Assembly (NCBI RefSeq): GCF_019145355.1
Contig: NZ_JAHSTY010000002.1
Span: 744,001 to 808,000 of the forward strand
DNA: 64,000 bases
Direction of reading: 5' to 3'
Source: Pseudomonas azadiae
Lineage (GTDB): Bacteria > Pseudomonadota > Gammaproteobacteria > Pseudomonadales > Pseudomonadaceae
Below are positions 49,338 through 58,399 of this stretch, in pieces (position 1 is the stretch's first letter; each line of letters opens with the position of its first letter). The notes under the pieces were generated by a model. It was not told where the DNA came from and did no database searches. It saw nothing but the letters and a program-made list of their open reading frames with translations. The translations under genes and the position numbers were made by a program.

Positions 49338-49589
49338 ATGAAACTCAATTCCCTGGGCGCGGCATCGCTGCTTGCGCTTTCATTGGTGATGATCAGCGGT
49401 TGCGAGCAGGTCGAAAAAAGCGCACAGCAAGTGCTGGGCAAGGCGACCGAATCGGCCAAGCAAGCGATCGATGACACCCAGAAGGCCGCCGAACAGGCAT
49501 TGAGCGAAGCGACAAATGGCCTGATCAACCCGCAGAAGAAGGATGATCAGGAAGACGAAGCCTCAGAATCAAACAGTAAAGAAGCCTAA
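49338..49589 (+). CDS. Small lipoprotein, unknown function
   Basis: An 83-residue lipoprotein. The signal ends in the lipobox I-S-G-C, followed by about 40 residues of Ala/Gln/Glu/Lys-rich amphipathic helix (KSAQQVLGKATESAKQA) and an acidic, serine-rich tail (DDQEDEASESN). GAGGAA precedes the ATG. It is 27 bases upstream of terC; the two may be cotranscribed. I do not recognise a family; helical lipoproteins of this kind are widely found in Pseudomonas. Confidence 0.8.
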   Translation: MKLNSLGAASLLALSLVMISGCEQVEKSAQQVLGKATESAKQAIDDTQKAAEQALSEATNGLINPQKKDDQEDEASESNSKEA

Positions 49590-49616
49590 TTTCCCGCACA
49601 ACGTCAGGACTGACCT

Positions 49617-50366
49617 ATGGACTACCTTTTACAACTGGCCGCCAGCCCCACCGCCTGGGTTGCCCTGGCGACCTTGATCGTCATGGAAATCGTGCTGGGC
49701 ATCGATAACCTGATCTTTATCTCGATCCTCACCAACAAGCTGCCCGAGAAGCACCGGGCCAAGGCGCGACGCATCGGTATCAGCATGGCCTTGATCCTGC
49801 GCCTGGGCCTGTTGAGCACCATCGCGTTTATCGTGCAATTGACCACGCCGGTGTTCGAAGTGTTCGGCCAGGGGTTCTCCTGGAAGGACATGATCCTGAT
49901 CGCCGGTGGCCTGTTCCTGGTGTGGAAGGCAACCTCCGAAATCCATCACAGCATGGACCCGGAGCCCGAGGAGAAAGCCAGCGTCGGCAATACGGTTGCC
50001 ATCGGCTTTGCCGCAGCCATCGGGCAGATCCTGTTGCTTGACCTGGTGTTCTCCATCGACAGCATCATTACCGCCGTGGGCATGACCGAGCACTTGCCGA
50101 TCATGATCATTGCCGTGGTGACCTCGGTGATCGTGATGCTGGTGGCCGCTGAGCCGTTGGCCAAGTTCATCAACGACAACCCGACCGTGGTGATGCTGGC
50201 CCTGGGCTTCCTGATCATGATCGGCATGACGCTGATCGCCGAAGGCTTCGGCGCCCATGTGCCTAAAGGCTACGTGTATGCGGCCATGGCGTTCTCGGCG
50301 GCGATCGAGTGCCTGAACATTGCCCGGCGCAATCGCCACAAGCGTTTGCTTGCCGCTCGGCAGTAA
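49617..50366 (+). CDS. TerC family membrane protein
   Basis: A 249-residue inner-membrane protein of the TerC/YgdQ family with about seven helices. Diagnostic aspartates are in LGIDNLIF and in [13 protein letters not shown]; both look intact and are the metal-coordinating sites in TerC proteins. Such proteins are tied to tellurite resistance or manganese export. It ends at a strong terminator (50378). Confidence 0.88.
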   Translation: MDYLLQLAASPTAWVALATLIVMEIVLGIDNLIFISILTNKLPEKHRAKARRIGISMALILRLGLLSTIAFIVQLTTPVFEVFGQGFSWKDMILIAGGLFLVWKATSEIHHSMDPEPEEKASVGNTVAIGFAAAIGQILLLDLVFSIDSIITAVGMTEHLPIMIIAVVTSVIVMLVAAEPLAKFINDNPTVVMLALGFLIMIGMTLIAEGFGAHVPKGYVYAAMAFSAAIECLNIARRNRHKRLLAARQ

Positions 50367-50377
50367 CCGCTGACGTC

Positions 50378-50418
50378 AAAAGGCCGGCTGCGCTCACAAG
50401 AGCACAGCCGGCCTTTTG
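50378..50418 (+). terminator. Rho-independent terminator of terC
   Basis: 13-base arms AAAAGGCCGGCTG (50378-50390) and CAGCCGGCCTTTT (50405-50417) with a 14-base loop, ending in T-run. It begins 12 bases after the terC stop. Confidence 0.9.
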
Positions 50419-50460
50419 CTGTCTGGTAGAATTCGCGCACTTGATAGCGTGAGGTCCTAC

Positions 50461-51495
50461 ATGAACGAGCCGATTCGTCTTACCCAGTACAGCCACGGCG
50501 CGGGATGTGGCTGCAAGATTTCGCCCCAGGTTCTGGAGGTGATCCTCGCCGGCAGCGGTGCGCAGAACCTCGACCCCAAGCTGTGGGTGGGCAACGCCTC
50601 GCGCGACGATGCTGCGGTCTATGCCATCGACGACGAGCGCGGCGTGGTCTCCACCACTGACTTCTTCATGCCGATTGTCGATGACCCTTTCGACTTCGGG
50701 CGCATTGCCGCCACGAACGCCATCAGCGACATCTACGCCATGGGCGGCGACCCGTTGATGGCCATCGCCATTCTTGGCTGGCCGGTGAATGTGCTGGCGC
50801 CGGAGATTGCCCGGGAAGTGATTCGCGGTGGCCGTTCGGTGTGCGACGAAGCCGGCATTCCCCTGGCGGGCGGCCACTCCATCGACGCCCCGGAGCCGAT
50901 CTTCGGGCTGGCCGTGACCGGCATCGTGCACAAGCGCCATATGAAGCGCAACGACACGGCCACCGCCGGGTGCCGGCTGTACCTGACCAAGCCGATCGGC
51001 ATCGGCATCCTGACCACGGCCGAGAAGAAGGGCAAGTTGCGTGAGGCCGACATCGGCCTGGCCCGCGACTGGATGTGTACCCTGAACAAGCCGGGCAGCC
51101 GTTTCGGCAAACTGGCGGGTGTCACGGCAATGACCGACGTGACCGGCTTCGGCCTGCTGGGGCATCTGGTGGAAATGGCTGACGGCAGCGGTGTGACGGC
51201 ACGCATCGAATATGCAAAGGTCCCACGCCTGCCGGGGATCGAGGACTACCTGGATCAAGGCTGCATGCCGGGCGGGACCCTGCGCAACTTCGACAGTTAC
51301 GCGAGCAAGCTCGGGCGCCTGCAGGAGTTGCACAAGCGCGTGCTGTGTGACCCGCAGACCAGTGGCGGGCTGTTGATCGCGGTCACCCCCGAAGGCGACG
51401 CCGAGTTCCACGCCGTGGCCGCCGACCTTGGGCTGGCGCTTGAGCCTATCGGCGAACTGGTTGAGCGACAGACCCACGCGGTAGAGGTGTTTTGA
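50461..51495 (+). CDS. selD: Selenide, water dikinase (selenophosphate synthetase)
   Basis: A 344-residue enzyme that makes selenophosphate from selenide and ATP. The catalytic loop is GAGCGCK with Cys16, Cys18 and Lys19, so this is the cysteine form, not selenocysteine. Later, [16 protein letters not shown] and TGFGLLGHL are family landmarks. GTGAGG lies upstream of the ATG. Its TGA overlaps the mnmH start (TGATG), so the two work together for 2-selenouridine in tRNA. Confidence 0.94.
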   Translation: MNEPIRLTQYSHGAGCGCKISPQVLEVILAGSGAQNLDPKLWVGNASRDDAAVYAIDDERGVVSTTDFFMPIVDDPFDFGRIAATNAISDIYAMGGDPLMAIAILGWPVNVLAPEIAREVIRGGRSVCDEAGIPLAGGHSIDAPEPIFGLAVTGIVHKRHMKRNDTATAGCRLYLTKPIGIGILTTAEKKGKLREADIGLARDWMCTLNKPGSRFGKLAGVTAMTDVTGFGLLGHLVEMADGSGVTARIEYAKVPRLPGIEDYLDQGCMPGGTLRNFDSYASKLGRLQELHKRVLCDPQTSGGLLIAVTPEGDAEFHAVAADLGLALEPIGELVERQTHAVEVF

Positions 51496-52589
51496 TGGCA
51501 GCTGACATCACCGACTACTGCGACATCTTCCTCAATGACCGGCCGATGATGGATACCCGCGCGCCGGTCGAGTTTGTCAAAGGCGCCTTCCCTGGCGTGG
51601 TCAACCTGCCGCTGATGACCGACGACGAGCGCCAGCGCGTCGGCACCTGCTACAAGCAGCAAGGGCAGCAGGCCGCAATCGTGCTGGGCCATGAGCTGGT
51701 GTCCGGGGCGGTCAAGGCGCAGCGCATCGAACAGTGGGCGCAGTTCGCCCAGGCCCACCCCGAAGGGTATCTGTATTGCTTTCGCGGCGGCTTGCGTTCG
51801 CAGATTGTGCAGCAGTGGCTCAAGACCGAGGCGGGCATTGACTACCCGCGTGTCGGCGGCGGCTATAAGGCCATGCGCAGCTTTTTGCTGGACACCGTCG
51901 AACGCGCCGCTACCGAGTGTGACTTCGTGCTGCTGGGCGGCATGACCGGCACCGGCAAGACCGAAGTGCTCGGCCAGTTGCGCAACGCGCTGGACCTGGA
52001 GGGCCACGCCAACCATCGTGGTTCCAGCTTCGGCAAGCGCGCCACGGCGCAGCCGTCCAACATCGACTTCGAAAACCGCCTGGCGGTGGACTTGCTGAAA
52101 AAACGTGCGGCGGGTATCGAGCAGTTCGTGGTCGAGGACGAAAGCCGCATGATCGGCAGCTGTGCGCTGCCATTGCCGCTGCACAAGGGCATGCAGGCGT
52201 TCCCCATGGTGTGGCTGGAAGACAGCGTCGAAGGGCGGGTCGAGCGGATCCTGCGCGATTACGTGGTGGACCTGTGTGCGGAGTTCGTCCAGGTGTTCGG
52301 CGAGCAGGGCCAGGCCGTGTTTGCCGAACGGCTCACGCAGAGCCTGGCCAACATCCACAAGCGCCTGGGCGGTGAGCGTTTCCAGCGGTTGCAGACGGTC
52401 ATGCAGGATGCCCTGGCCGAACAGGCGCGCAGCGGTGCGGTGGATTTGCACCGGGTATGGATCGAAGGGTTATTGCGCGAGTATTACGACCCGATGTATG
52501 CGTTCCAGCGCGAAAGCAAAGGCGCGCGCATCGAGTTTGCGGGGGAGCAGGGGGCGGTGGTGGAGTACTTGCGCCAAAGAATCGGGTGA
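51495..52589 (+). CDS. mnmH: tRNA 2-selenouridine synthase
   Basis: A 364-residue enzyme that replaces sulfur at the wobble 2-thiouridine of tRNA with selenium, via a geranylated intermediate. Its rhodanese domain holds the catalytic Cys95 in [11 protein letters not shown]-loop [11 protein letters not shown] (149-159) follows, for substrate binding. ATG at 51495 overlaps the selD stop. The gene ends the unit; A-type REP DNA follows. Confidence 0.93.
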   Translation: MAADITDYCDIFLNDRPMMDTRAPVEFVKGAFPGVVNLPLMTDDERQRVGTCYKQQGQQAAIVLGHELVSGAVKAQRIEQWAQFAQAHPEGYLYCFRGGLRSQIVQQWLKTEAGIDYPRVGGGYKAMRSFLLDTVERAATECDFVLLGGMTGTGKTEVLGQLRNALDLEGHANHRGSSFGKRATAQPSNIDFENRLAVDLLKKRAAGIEQFVVEDESRMIGSCALPLPLHKGMQAFPMVWLEDSVEGRVERILRDYVVDLCAEFVQVFGEQGQAVFAERLTQSLANIHKRLGGERFQRLQTVMQDALAEQARSGAVDLHRVWIEGLLREYYDPMYAFQRESKGARIEFAGEQGAVVEYLRQRIG

Positions 52590-52602
52590 TCTTTCTGACG
52601 CC

Positions 52603-52674
52603 ATCGCAGGCAAGCCAGCTCCCACCTTCGACTGCATTCACAGTTCAAAATGTGGGAGGTGGCTTGCCTGCGAT
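52603..52674. repeat. A-type REP pair, tail-to-tail, after mnmH
   Basis: ATCGCAGGCAAGCCAGCTCC at 52603 and GTGGGAGGTGGCTTGCCTGC at 52652. This is the start of a 690-base repeat-filled gap without genes (52590-53275). Confidence 0.75.
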
Positions 52675-52714
52675 GAGCATGGGTATCTACACAACTTTCA
52701 ACGGTGTGTGGCGA

Positions 52715-53026
52715 GGAGCTTGCCTGGCGGCCTTCGGTCGACCGTTTTTTTCGGTTTGACCGAGTACATATCCGTTGCTGCGGTAACGGCGGCTTAGGGT
52801 TCCGCCCTGACGGCGGGTCACTTTTTGAAGAGCGCAAAAAGTAACCCAAAACGCTTCGCCCCACCACTCGGTGCCTCGCCTAGGCTCGGCATGCCCGTAA
52901 TTCGACATTGATTTGGGGGGCCGCCGCCACGCGCCATCCATGGCGCGGGGCGGCTAAACCGGCGTCCTGCCGATTTACCCCCCAAATCAATATCGAATTG
53001 CGGCCAGCGTGGTTAACGGGGCGCCT
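52715..53026 (-). ncRNA. Dispersed structured element, copy 2 (candidate RNA)
   Basis: This is the counterpart of 22159-22470. Reading the minus strand, conserved blocks lie at both ends and in the core. The long stem here is 22 bp (52999-52978 with 52920-52899), made of unrelated sequence; its one imperfection would be a G-U pair in RNA of this strand. The second stem (52847-52835 with 52827-52815) again has changed pairs relative to copy 1, with the same G-U. No convincing coding frame. Transcription is not shown. Confidence 0.55.
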
Positions 53027-53051
53027 CAGATCAAGATCAAAAACAAAGCGC

Positions 53052-53076
53052 GGCGGCCTTAGAGCCGACCGGTATT
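53052..53076. repeat. Short dispersed repeat, copy 2 of 2
   Basis: 25 bases differing at one position from 21890-21914. See that entry. Confidence 0.7.
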
Positions 53077-53098
53077 CATGTCGAACCCGGTTCAAAAT

Positions 53099-53204
53099 GT
53101 GGGAGCTGTCGAGCCCCGGCGAGGCTGCGAAGGCGGCGGCACTGCTGGCATTTTTTCGCCTGACCCACCGCTTTCGCAGCCTCGCTAAAGCTCGACAGCT
53201 CCCA
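53099..53204. repeat. G-type REPIN
   Basis: Arms GTGGGAGCTGTCGAGCC at 53099 and the complement ending at 53204; a different family from the A-type, within the repeat island. Confidence 0.8.
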
Positions 53205-53275
53205 GAGGGAGATTGGTCAACTGAAAGTTGTGTAGATACCCATGCTGCGATGAGGCCCTGAGCCTTACCCGAAAC

Positions 53276-54331
53276 CTAAAGAACCACCGCCCCGATCAAC
53301 CCACACACCACCCCCACCAACATCGTCAAGCCCGCCACCGTCACCAGCACCCGCGCATCAAAGTCCTTGCGCAGCATCAGCAGCGACGGCAGGCTCACGC
53401 TCGGCAGGGTCATCAGCAACGCCACGGCTGGGCCGGCGCCCATGCCCAGGGTCATCATGGTCTGTACGATGGGGATCTCCGCCGCCGTAGGAATCACGAA
53501 CAGCGTGCCGACAATGGCCAGTGGCACCAGCCACACCAGGCTGTCGGCCATGGCGCCGTCCACGTGGGGGAACAGCCAGACCCGCGCCGCGCCCAGGATC
53601 AGTACCGCCAGGATGTAAACCGGGATCGTGCTCCAGAACAGTTGCCACAGGGTGCGCAGCCAGCGGCTCAGGAACGGTTGCGATTCCAGGGTACTGGCCT
53701 CGGTGACGGCTTCCAGTGCGGCTTCCGGCACTTGGTCGGGGCGCGCGATGCGTTGTGCCACCAGCGACACGCCCACCACCAGCACGATACCCGCCACCAA
53801 CCGCAACGCGGTAAAGCCCCAGCCCAGCACAAAGCCCATGAATACCAGGGTAGCCGGGTTCAGTACCGGGTTGGCGATCCAGAAAGCCAGCGCCGCGCCC
53901 ACCGACACTTGCTGGCGCCGCATGCCCGCCGCCACTGGTGCCGCGCAGCAACTGCACATCATCCCCGGCAAGGCGAACAGCCCGCCGCGCAGGGTCGAGC
54001 CCAGCCCGGCACGTCCGAACAGACGCAGGAGCCAGTCACGGGGGATCAGCACTTGCAGCAGCGAACCGAGGATCACCGCCAGCACTGCGGCTTTCCAGAT
54101 CGCCAGGAAATACACCTGCGCATAGGCCAGCGCCGCCGCCAGGGGCGAGCTTTGTTGATCATTGAGGATCGAGGCGCCGATGCTGTGGTTGTCGGCGGCA
54201 ACAAAGGCCTTGAGGTAGTAGGGCGACCACTTCACATAGTAGAGGCCGACGCAGGCGACCAGCAGGAACAGTGCCGGTTTCCACCAGAAGGACCAGCCCC
54301 GGTTGGGCTGGGAGGAAATGAGGTCGGGCAT
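53276..54331 (-). CDS. CSCC-motif permease (DUF318/ArsP-like)
   Basis: A 351-residue inner-membrane protein with about eight to nine helices in two halves. The first half carries the GMMCSCCAAP motif, with cysteines in the membrane, typical of the DUF318/UPF0718 permease family to which ArsP belongs. Some members export organoarsenicals; others are uncharacterised. No arsenic genes are next to it, so arsenic export is not claimed. The ATG at 54331 has only weak context GCGGATCATCACC. Confidence 0.8.
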   Translation of the reverse strand: MPDLISSQPNRGWSFWWKPALFLLVACVGLYYVKWSPYYLKAFVAADNHSIGASILNDQQSSPLAAALAYAQVYFLAIWKAAVLAVILGSLLQVLIPRDWLLRLFGRAGLGSTLRGGLFALPGMMCSCCAAPVAAGMRRQQVSVGAALAFWIANPVLNPATLVFMGFVLGWGFTALRLVAGIVLVVGVSLVAQRIARPDQVPEAALEAVTEASTLESQPFLSRWLRTLWQLFWSTIPVYILAVLILGAARVWLFPHVDGAMADSLVWLVPLAIVGTLFVIPTAAEIPIVQTMMTLGMGAGPAVALLMTLPSVSLPSLLMLRKDFDARVLVTVAGLTMLVGVVCGLIGAVVL

Positions 54332-54375
54332 GGTGATGATCCGCAGATGAGTCGATAGCGGCGCATCATACGCTG

Positions 54376-55077
54376 TCAGCTATCGGCACTCACCTGTGTT
54401 GGTTCCGGGCAGCTCTCGTCGCCGTCGTTCAAGCCTTGCTTGTAGTTGCGGCTCAGCAGTGAGGCCTTGCCGTTGTGCCAAGTCAATGTCAGCACGTACA
54501 GCGTGTCGTAGTCGCTGCCGGACCAGTCATCGGTGATGGTGTGCTTCTCGCCTGAGGCTTCGCTGGCCACCTTGTTGATCAATTCCGGCAGGTAGCCGTG
54601 GGACCAGGCAGTGTAGATCGTGGCGTTGTGGTACTTGTCTTCCACCAGCTCGTCGGCGAGGGCGCTGGTGTCGTTGGCGGAAAACTTGATGTTCACCGGC
54701 AGGCCGAGCTTGATGGCGCTGGGGCTGATGGTCATCAGGGGGCGAATGTAGCTGTAGGAATTGTCCTGCTCGCCTTCTTCCACATTACGTGTCGGGTTGG
54801 CGGCAAATACGAAGTCGGCATTGCCGAATTTTTCCGGCAGCAGGGTGGCCAGGTTCATCGCGCGGTTGAGGCCTTGGCAATTGAGCTGGCCCAGGCCGCC
54901 GGCGGGTTTCTCGCCGTGGCGCAGGAATATCAGGGTTTGCACGCCGTCGACCTGCTCGGCGCGGCTGGTGCGCGATTCCAGGGTCAGGCCGATAGCGCCG
55001 CCTACCAGTAGCAGCGGCAACATGATGTATGAATATCGTTTCAGGCGCAGCGCAAGGCTCGGAGGTTTGATGGTCAT
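54376..55077 (-). CDS. Histidine phosphatase family protein, membrane-anchored or exported
   Basis: A 233-residue protein with an N-terminal membrane helix or signal (about 17-35) and the phospho-histidine motif FLRHGEKP near residue 51, of the branch-1 histidine phosphatase family. Usually the third residue after histidine is Ser/Thr; here it is Glu (RHGE), also found in some family members. A late AWSHGYLPEL supplies the second histidine. The longer frame to 55437 extends into the GST 5' region on the other strand and was rejected. Substrate unknown. Confidence 0.78.
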   Translation of the reverse strand: MTIKPPSLALRLKRYSYIMLPLLLVGGAIGLTLESRTSRAEQVDGVQTLIFLRHGEKPAGGLGQLNCQGLNRAMNLATLLPEKFGNADFVFAANPTRNVEEGEQDNSYSYIRPLMTISPSAIKLGLPVNIKFSANDTSALADELVEDKYHNATIYTAWSHGYLPELINKVASEASGEKHTITDDWSGSDYDTLYVLTLTWHNGKASLLSRNYKQGLNDGDESCPEPTQVSADS

Positions 55078-55327
55078 TGTTATCAAGTCTTCAGTGCATC
55101 GGATTAAGGCGGACAAGCCCGGCCACAGTGACGCTTGCGGCGTCCTGCGGTTGTTCCCTGTCGATGTAGCGCGTCGTCTCCATTCACCGTTGAGCGCACT
55201 TAAGAGTGCGCGAGGGCCTATTGGTTCGCCCACGCCGGATTTTAGCCGGCGCTTGTTGCGTATTGATGACCCAAGCAGGGCGCCCCTCAGATGGCTATCA
55301 TGGGGGCTTTCTACCAAGGTACTTGCG

Positions 55328-56026
55328 ATGAACCCACTTGCCGCGTTCCCGATCAACAGCAAATGGCCCGCCCAGCATCCCGAGCGCTTGCAACTGTACT
55401 CGCTGGCGACCCCCAACGGGGTAAAAGTATCGATCATGCTCGAAGAGCTGGGCCTGCCCTATGAAGCACACAAGGTCAGCTTCGAGACTCAGGACCAGTT
55501 GTCCGCCGAGTTCCTCTCGCTGAACCCCAACAACAAGATCCCCGCGATCATCGACCCCAATGGCCCCGGCGGCCAGCCGCTGGCGTTGTTCGAGTCCGGC
55601 GCGATCCTGATCTACCTGGCGGAGAAAACCAGCCGGCTGCTTTCCGAAGACCCGGCGAGCCGCTATGAGACGCTCCAGTGGCTGATGCTCCAGATGGGCG
55701 GTATCGGCCCGATGTTCGGCCAGTTGGGCTTTTTCAACAAGTTCGCCGGCAAGGCCTACGAAGACAAGCGCCCGCGCGACCGCTACGCCGCCGAATCCCG
55801 ACGTCTGCTGGGCGTGCTGGAAAAGCGCCTGCTGGGCCGCACCTGGATCATGGGCGACGACTACAGCATCGCCGACATCGCCGCCTTTCCATGGATCCGC
55901 AACCTGATCGGCTTCTACGAATCCGGTGACTTGGTAGGCATCGCCGACTTCCCTAATGTACTGCGCGCGCTGGACGGTTTCGTCGCACGGCCGGCGGTGA
56001 TCCGTGGCCTGACGATTCCGAGTTGA
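55328..56026 (+). CDS. Nu-type glutathione S-transferase (YghU/YfcG-like)
   Basis: A 232-residue GST with the Thr-Pro-Asn active loop (ATPNGVKVS) typical of Nu-class enzymes, which often have disulfide-bond reductase activity with glutathione. NKIPAIID holds the cis-proline and FESGAILIYLAE the glutathione carboxylate site. C-terminal helices are complete. It lies 3 bases upstream of the phzF-like gene, so the two are an operon. Confidence 0.87.
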   Translation: MNPLAAFPINSKWPAQHPERLQLYSLATPNGVKVSIMLEELGLPYEAHKVSFETQDQLSAEFLSLNPNNKIPAIIDPNGPGGQPLALFESGAILIYLAEKTSRLLSEDPASRYETLQWLMLQMGGIGPMFGQLGFFNKFAGKAYEDKRPRDRYAAESRRLLGVLEKRLLGRTWIMGDDYSIADIAAFPWIRNLIGFYESGDLVGIADFPNVLRALDGFVARPAVIRGLTIPS

Positions 56027-56029
56027 AGC

Positions 56030-56872
56030 ATGCCGACTTTCGATTTCAAACAACTGGACGTCTTCAGCAGCGTACCGCTCAAGGGCAACCCGCTGGCGGT
56101 GGTGTTCGGCGCCGACAGCCTGACCGACCAGCAGATGGCGGACTTCGCCAATTGGACCAACCTCAGTGAAACCACGTTTTTGCTGACACCGCGTGATTCC
56201 AGGGCTGACTACAGGGTGCGCATTTTCACCACCCTGACGGAACTGCCGTTTGCCGGGCATCCGACGCTGGGCAGTTGCCACGCCTGGCTGCAGGCAGGCG
56301 GCATCGCCAAAGGCGAGGAAATCATCCAGGAGTGTGAGATTGGCTTGGTGCGTATCCGGCGCCAGGGCGATGAGCTGGCGTTTATCGCGCCGCCATTGTT
56401 GCGCTCAGGCCCGGTCGAAGCGCCTGTGCTGGAACGCGTCCGTCTGGCCTTGGGCTTGGCGTCCGAAGAGATTCTGCGCAGCCAATGGGTCGATAATGGC
56501 GCGGGCTGGCTGGCCGTGATGTTGGCTGATCGTCGCCAGGTGCTGGATTTACGTCCGGACTATTCGCAACTGCTGGGGCTGGCGGTGGGTGTGATTGCCC
56601 CTTGCGACCCCGCGCGGGATCCCGTGGATGCGCAATTTGAAGTCCGTGCCTTTATTGCCGGTGACGGTGCTCAGGAGGACCCGGCCACCGGCAGCCTGAA
56701 CGCCGGCGTGGCTCAATGGCTGCTGGCCGAGGGCCTGGCGCCGGAGCGCTATGTGGTCAGCCAGGGCACGGCCCTGGGGCGGGCAGGGCGTATCCGGGTT
56801 GAACGCCAGGGCGAGGCCATCTGGGTGGGCGGCGCGGTCGCGGTGTGCATCGAAGGGCGTCTACGGCTCTAG
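56030..56872 (+). CDS. PhzF-family epimerase/isomerase
   Basis: A 280-residue PhzF-like protein with the two-lobed diaminopimelate-epimerase fold. The catalytic glutamate is in NLSETTF (about 46), ELPFAGHPTLGS is the family signature, and ATGSLNAGVA marks the second half. Not part of a phenazine cluster here; the substrate is unknown. It follows the GST gene closely. Confidence 0.87.
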   Translation: MPTFDFKQLDVFSSVPLKGNPLAVVFGADSLTDQQMADFANWTNLSETTFLLTPRDSRADYRVRIFTTLTELPFAGHPTLGSCHAWLQAGGIAKGEEIIQECEIGLVRIRRQGDELAFIAPPLLRSGPVEAPVLERVRLALGLASEEILRSQWVDNGAGWLAVMLADRRQVLDLRPDYSQLLGLAVGVIAPCDPARDPVDAQFEVRAFIAGDGAQEDPATGSLNAGVAQWLLAEGLAPERYVVSQGTALGRAGRIRVERQGEAIWVGGAVAVCIEGRLRL

Positions 56873-56985
56873 ATCAATGAATTGTTACGGGCCGCGCAAT
56901 ACACTATTGGCCCCCCGGGTTTGTGTTGCCGGGGCCAGGGGGCATAAGCTTCGTCCCAACGTGTTGACCTTTATCCAGGAAAGCC

Positions 56986-57960
56986 ATGACCAGTCAGTTC
57001 CCCCAAGCCCGTCCACGCCGCCTGCGCCGCTCCCCGGAGTTGCGTGGCTTGTTCCAGGAAAGCGAGTTCACCCTTAACGACCTGGTGTTGCCGATTTTTG
57101 TCGAAGAAGAAATCGACGACTTCGTGCCGATCACCAGCATGCCGGGCGTACAGCGCATCCCGGAAAAGAAGCTGGCCGCCGAGATCGAGCGTTATGCGCG
57201 CGCCGGCATCAAGTCGGTGATGACCTTTGGTGTCTCCCACCATTTGGACGCCAGCGGCAGCGACACCTGGAAAGAACACGGCCTGGTCTCGCGCATGTCC
57301 TCGACCATCAAGGACGCCGTGCCGGAAATGATCGTGATGTCCGACACCTGCTTCTGTGAGTACACCGATCACGGTCACTGCGGCGTGATGCACGGTGCCC
57401 ATGTCGATAACGATGCGACCCTGGTCAACCTCGGCAGGCAAGCTGTGGCCGCGGCGCGCGCCGGTGCCGATGTGATCGCCCCTTCGGCGGCGATGGATGG
57501 CCAGGTCCAGGCGATCCGCCGCGCGCTGGATGAGGCGGGTTTCACCCATATCCCGATCATGGCGTACTCCACCAAATTCGCCTCGGCGCTTTACGGCCCG
57601 TTCCGCGAAGCCGGTGGCAGCGCGCTCAAGGGCGACCGCAAAAGCTATCAGATGAACCCGATGAACCGCCGCGAAGCCGTGCGCGAATCGCTGCTGGACG
57701 AACAGGAAGGCGCGGATGCGCTGATGGTCAAACCGGCGGGGGCCTACCTCGACATCATCCGCGACATCCGCGAAGCCTCGCGTCTGCCGGTGGCGGCGTA
57801 TCAGGTCAGCGGTGAGTACGCGATGATCAAGTTCGGCGCCCAGGCCGGGGCAATTGACGAGGATCGCGTGGTGCGCGAAACGTTGGGGTCGATCAAGCGT
57901 GCGGGTGCGGATTTGATTTTTACCTACTTTGCGATGGATTTGGCGTTGGCGGGGATCTGA
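56986..57960 (+). CDS. hemB: Delta-aminolevulinic acid dehydratase (porphobilinogen synthase)
   Basis: A 324-residue enzyme that joins two aminolevulinates to porphobilinogen in haem synthesis. The N-terminal arm [15 protein letters not shown] is typical. Metal motif [14 protein letters not shown] has cysteines and aspartates at the metal site; the Schiff-base lysines are in AYSTKFAS and [18 protein letters not shown] precedes the ATG. A hairpin follows at 57974. Confidence 0.95.
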   Translation: MTSQFPQARPRRLRRSPELRGLFQESEFTLNDLVLPIFVEEEIDDFVPITSMPGVQRIPEKKLAAEIERYARAGIKSVMTFGVSHHLDASGSDTWKEHGLVSRMSSTIKDAVPEMIVMSDTCFCEYTDHGHCGVMHGAHVDNDATLVNLGRQAVAAARAGADVIAPSAAMDGQVQAIRRALDEAGFTHIPIMAYSTKFASALYGPFREAGGSALKGDRKSYQMNPMNRREAVRESLLDEQEGADALMVKPAGAYLDIIRDIREASRLPVAAYQVSGEYAMIKFGAQAGAIDEDRVVRETLGSIKRAGADLIFTYFAMDLALAGI

Positions 57961-57973
57961 AATAAACCTGTAG

Positions 57974-58005
57974 CCCTGTGATGAGCAAGCAAGCTCGTCA
58001 CGGGG
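57974..58005. terminator. Imperfect hairpin between hemB and the immunity gene
   Basis: CCCTGTGATGAG pairs with CTCGTCACGGGG, two mismatches, loop CAAGCAAG. It lies between converging genes and may be a degenerate REP or end signal. Confidence 0.45.
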
Positions 58006-58018
58006 CGCCGCGATTGCC

Positions 58019-58399
58019 CTACACCGAATCTGCCCAGCGTTCGCAGAAGCTGTGTTGCTCGCGTATGTCGTTGGTGAGATTGCAATCTTCATAGGAAAAG
58101 ATATGCACAAGCTCACCCTCCGGCACTCCCATCGTCATTTCGTAGGCCACAAGTCCGTTGGACATGTGCGAAGACATCCCCGAAGGGTGAACGTTGATTT
58201 TTGCGCCTTTGCATAGAAACTTTATATCTTTCAGATCTGCCCTCAACATGCCGAAGCAATCGTACAGGTCCAGCGCCGTGTAGGTTTTTCGTGTGCCATC
58301 GCCCAACGCCAGGTGAAGCGTAGGCTTGCCACCCACATACTCGATTACCGCGCTTTCACGTACGCCGTTGTTGATGATGGTGATTTCACGTGATTTCAT
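58019..58399 (-). CDS. Presumed immunity protein of the Rhs toxin
   Basis: A 126-residue cytoplasmic-type protein with no recognised domain. It overlaps the rhs stop by 4 bases (ATGA) and lies exactly where cognate immunity genes lie behind Rhs toxins. The codon use is more AT-rich than in hemB or the rhs core, as usual for toxin tips and their antidotes. Role is inference from position. Confidence 0.75.
   Translation of the reverse strand: MKSREITIINNGVRESAVIEYVGGKPTLHLALGDGTRKTYTALDLYDCFGMLRADLKDIKFLCKGAKINVHPSGMSSHMSNGLVAYEMTMGVPEGELVHIFSYEDCNLTNDIREQHSFCERWADSV

Larger units (their letters stand above)
52679..53243. repeat. Composite repeat island bounded by a 22-bp perfect inverted repeat
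   Basis: The outer ends, 52679-52700 (ATGGGTATCTACACAACTTT...) and 53222-53243, are exact reverse complements over 22 bases. Between them lie the structured element copy 2, the short repeat 53052-53076 and a G-type REPIN. The end motif is the same TATCTACACA junction found inside the composites at 38 kb and 4.5 kb. The right A-type arm beyond 53243 is mostly lost. Confidence 0.8.

Noticed and set aside
53276..54331. Arsenic export by the CSCC permease
   Set aside because: No arsenic genes nearby and the family is broad; only the family name is kept.
54376..55437. Longer N-terminus for the histidine phosphatase (353 residues)
   Set aside because: The extra part overlaps the GST 5' end on the other strand and would bury the membrane helix; ATG 55077 gives a normal signal or anchor.
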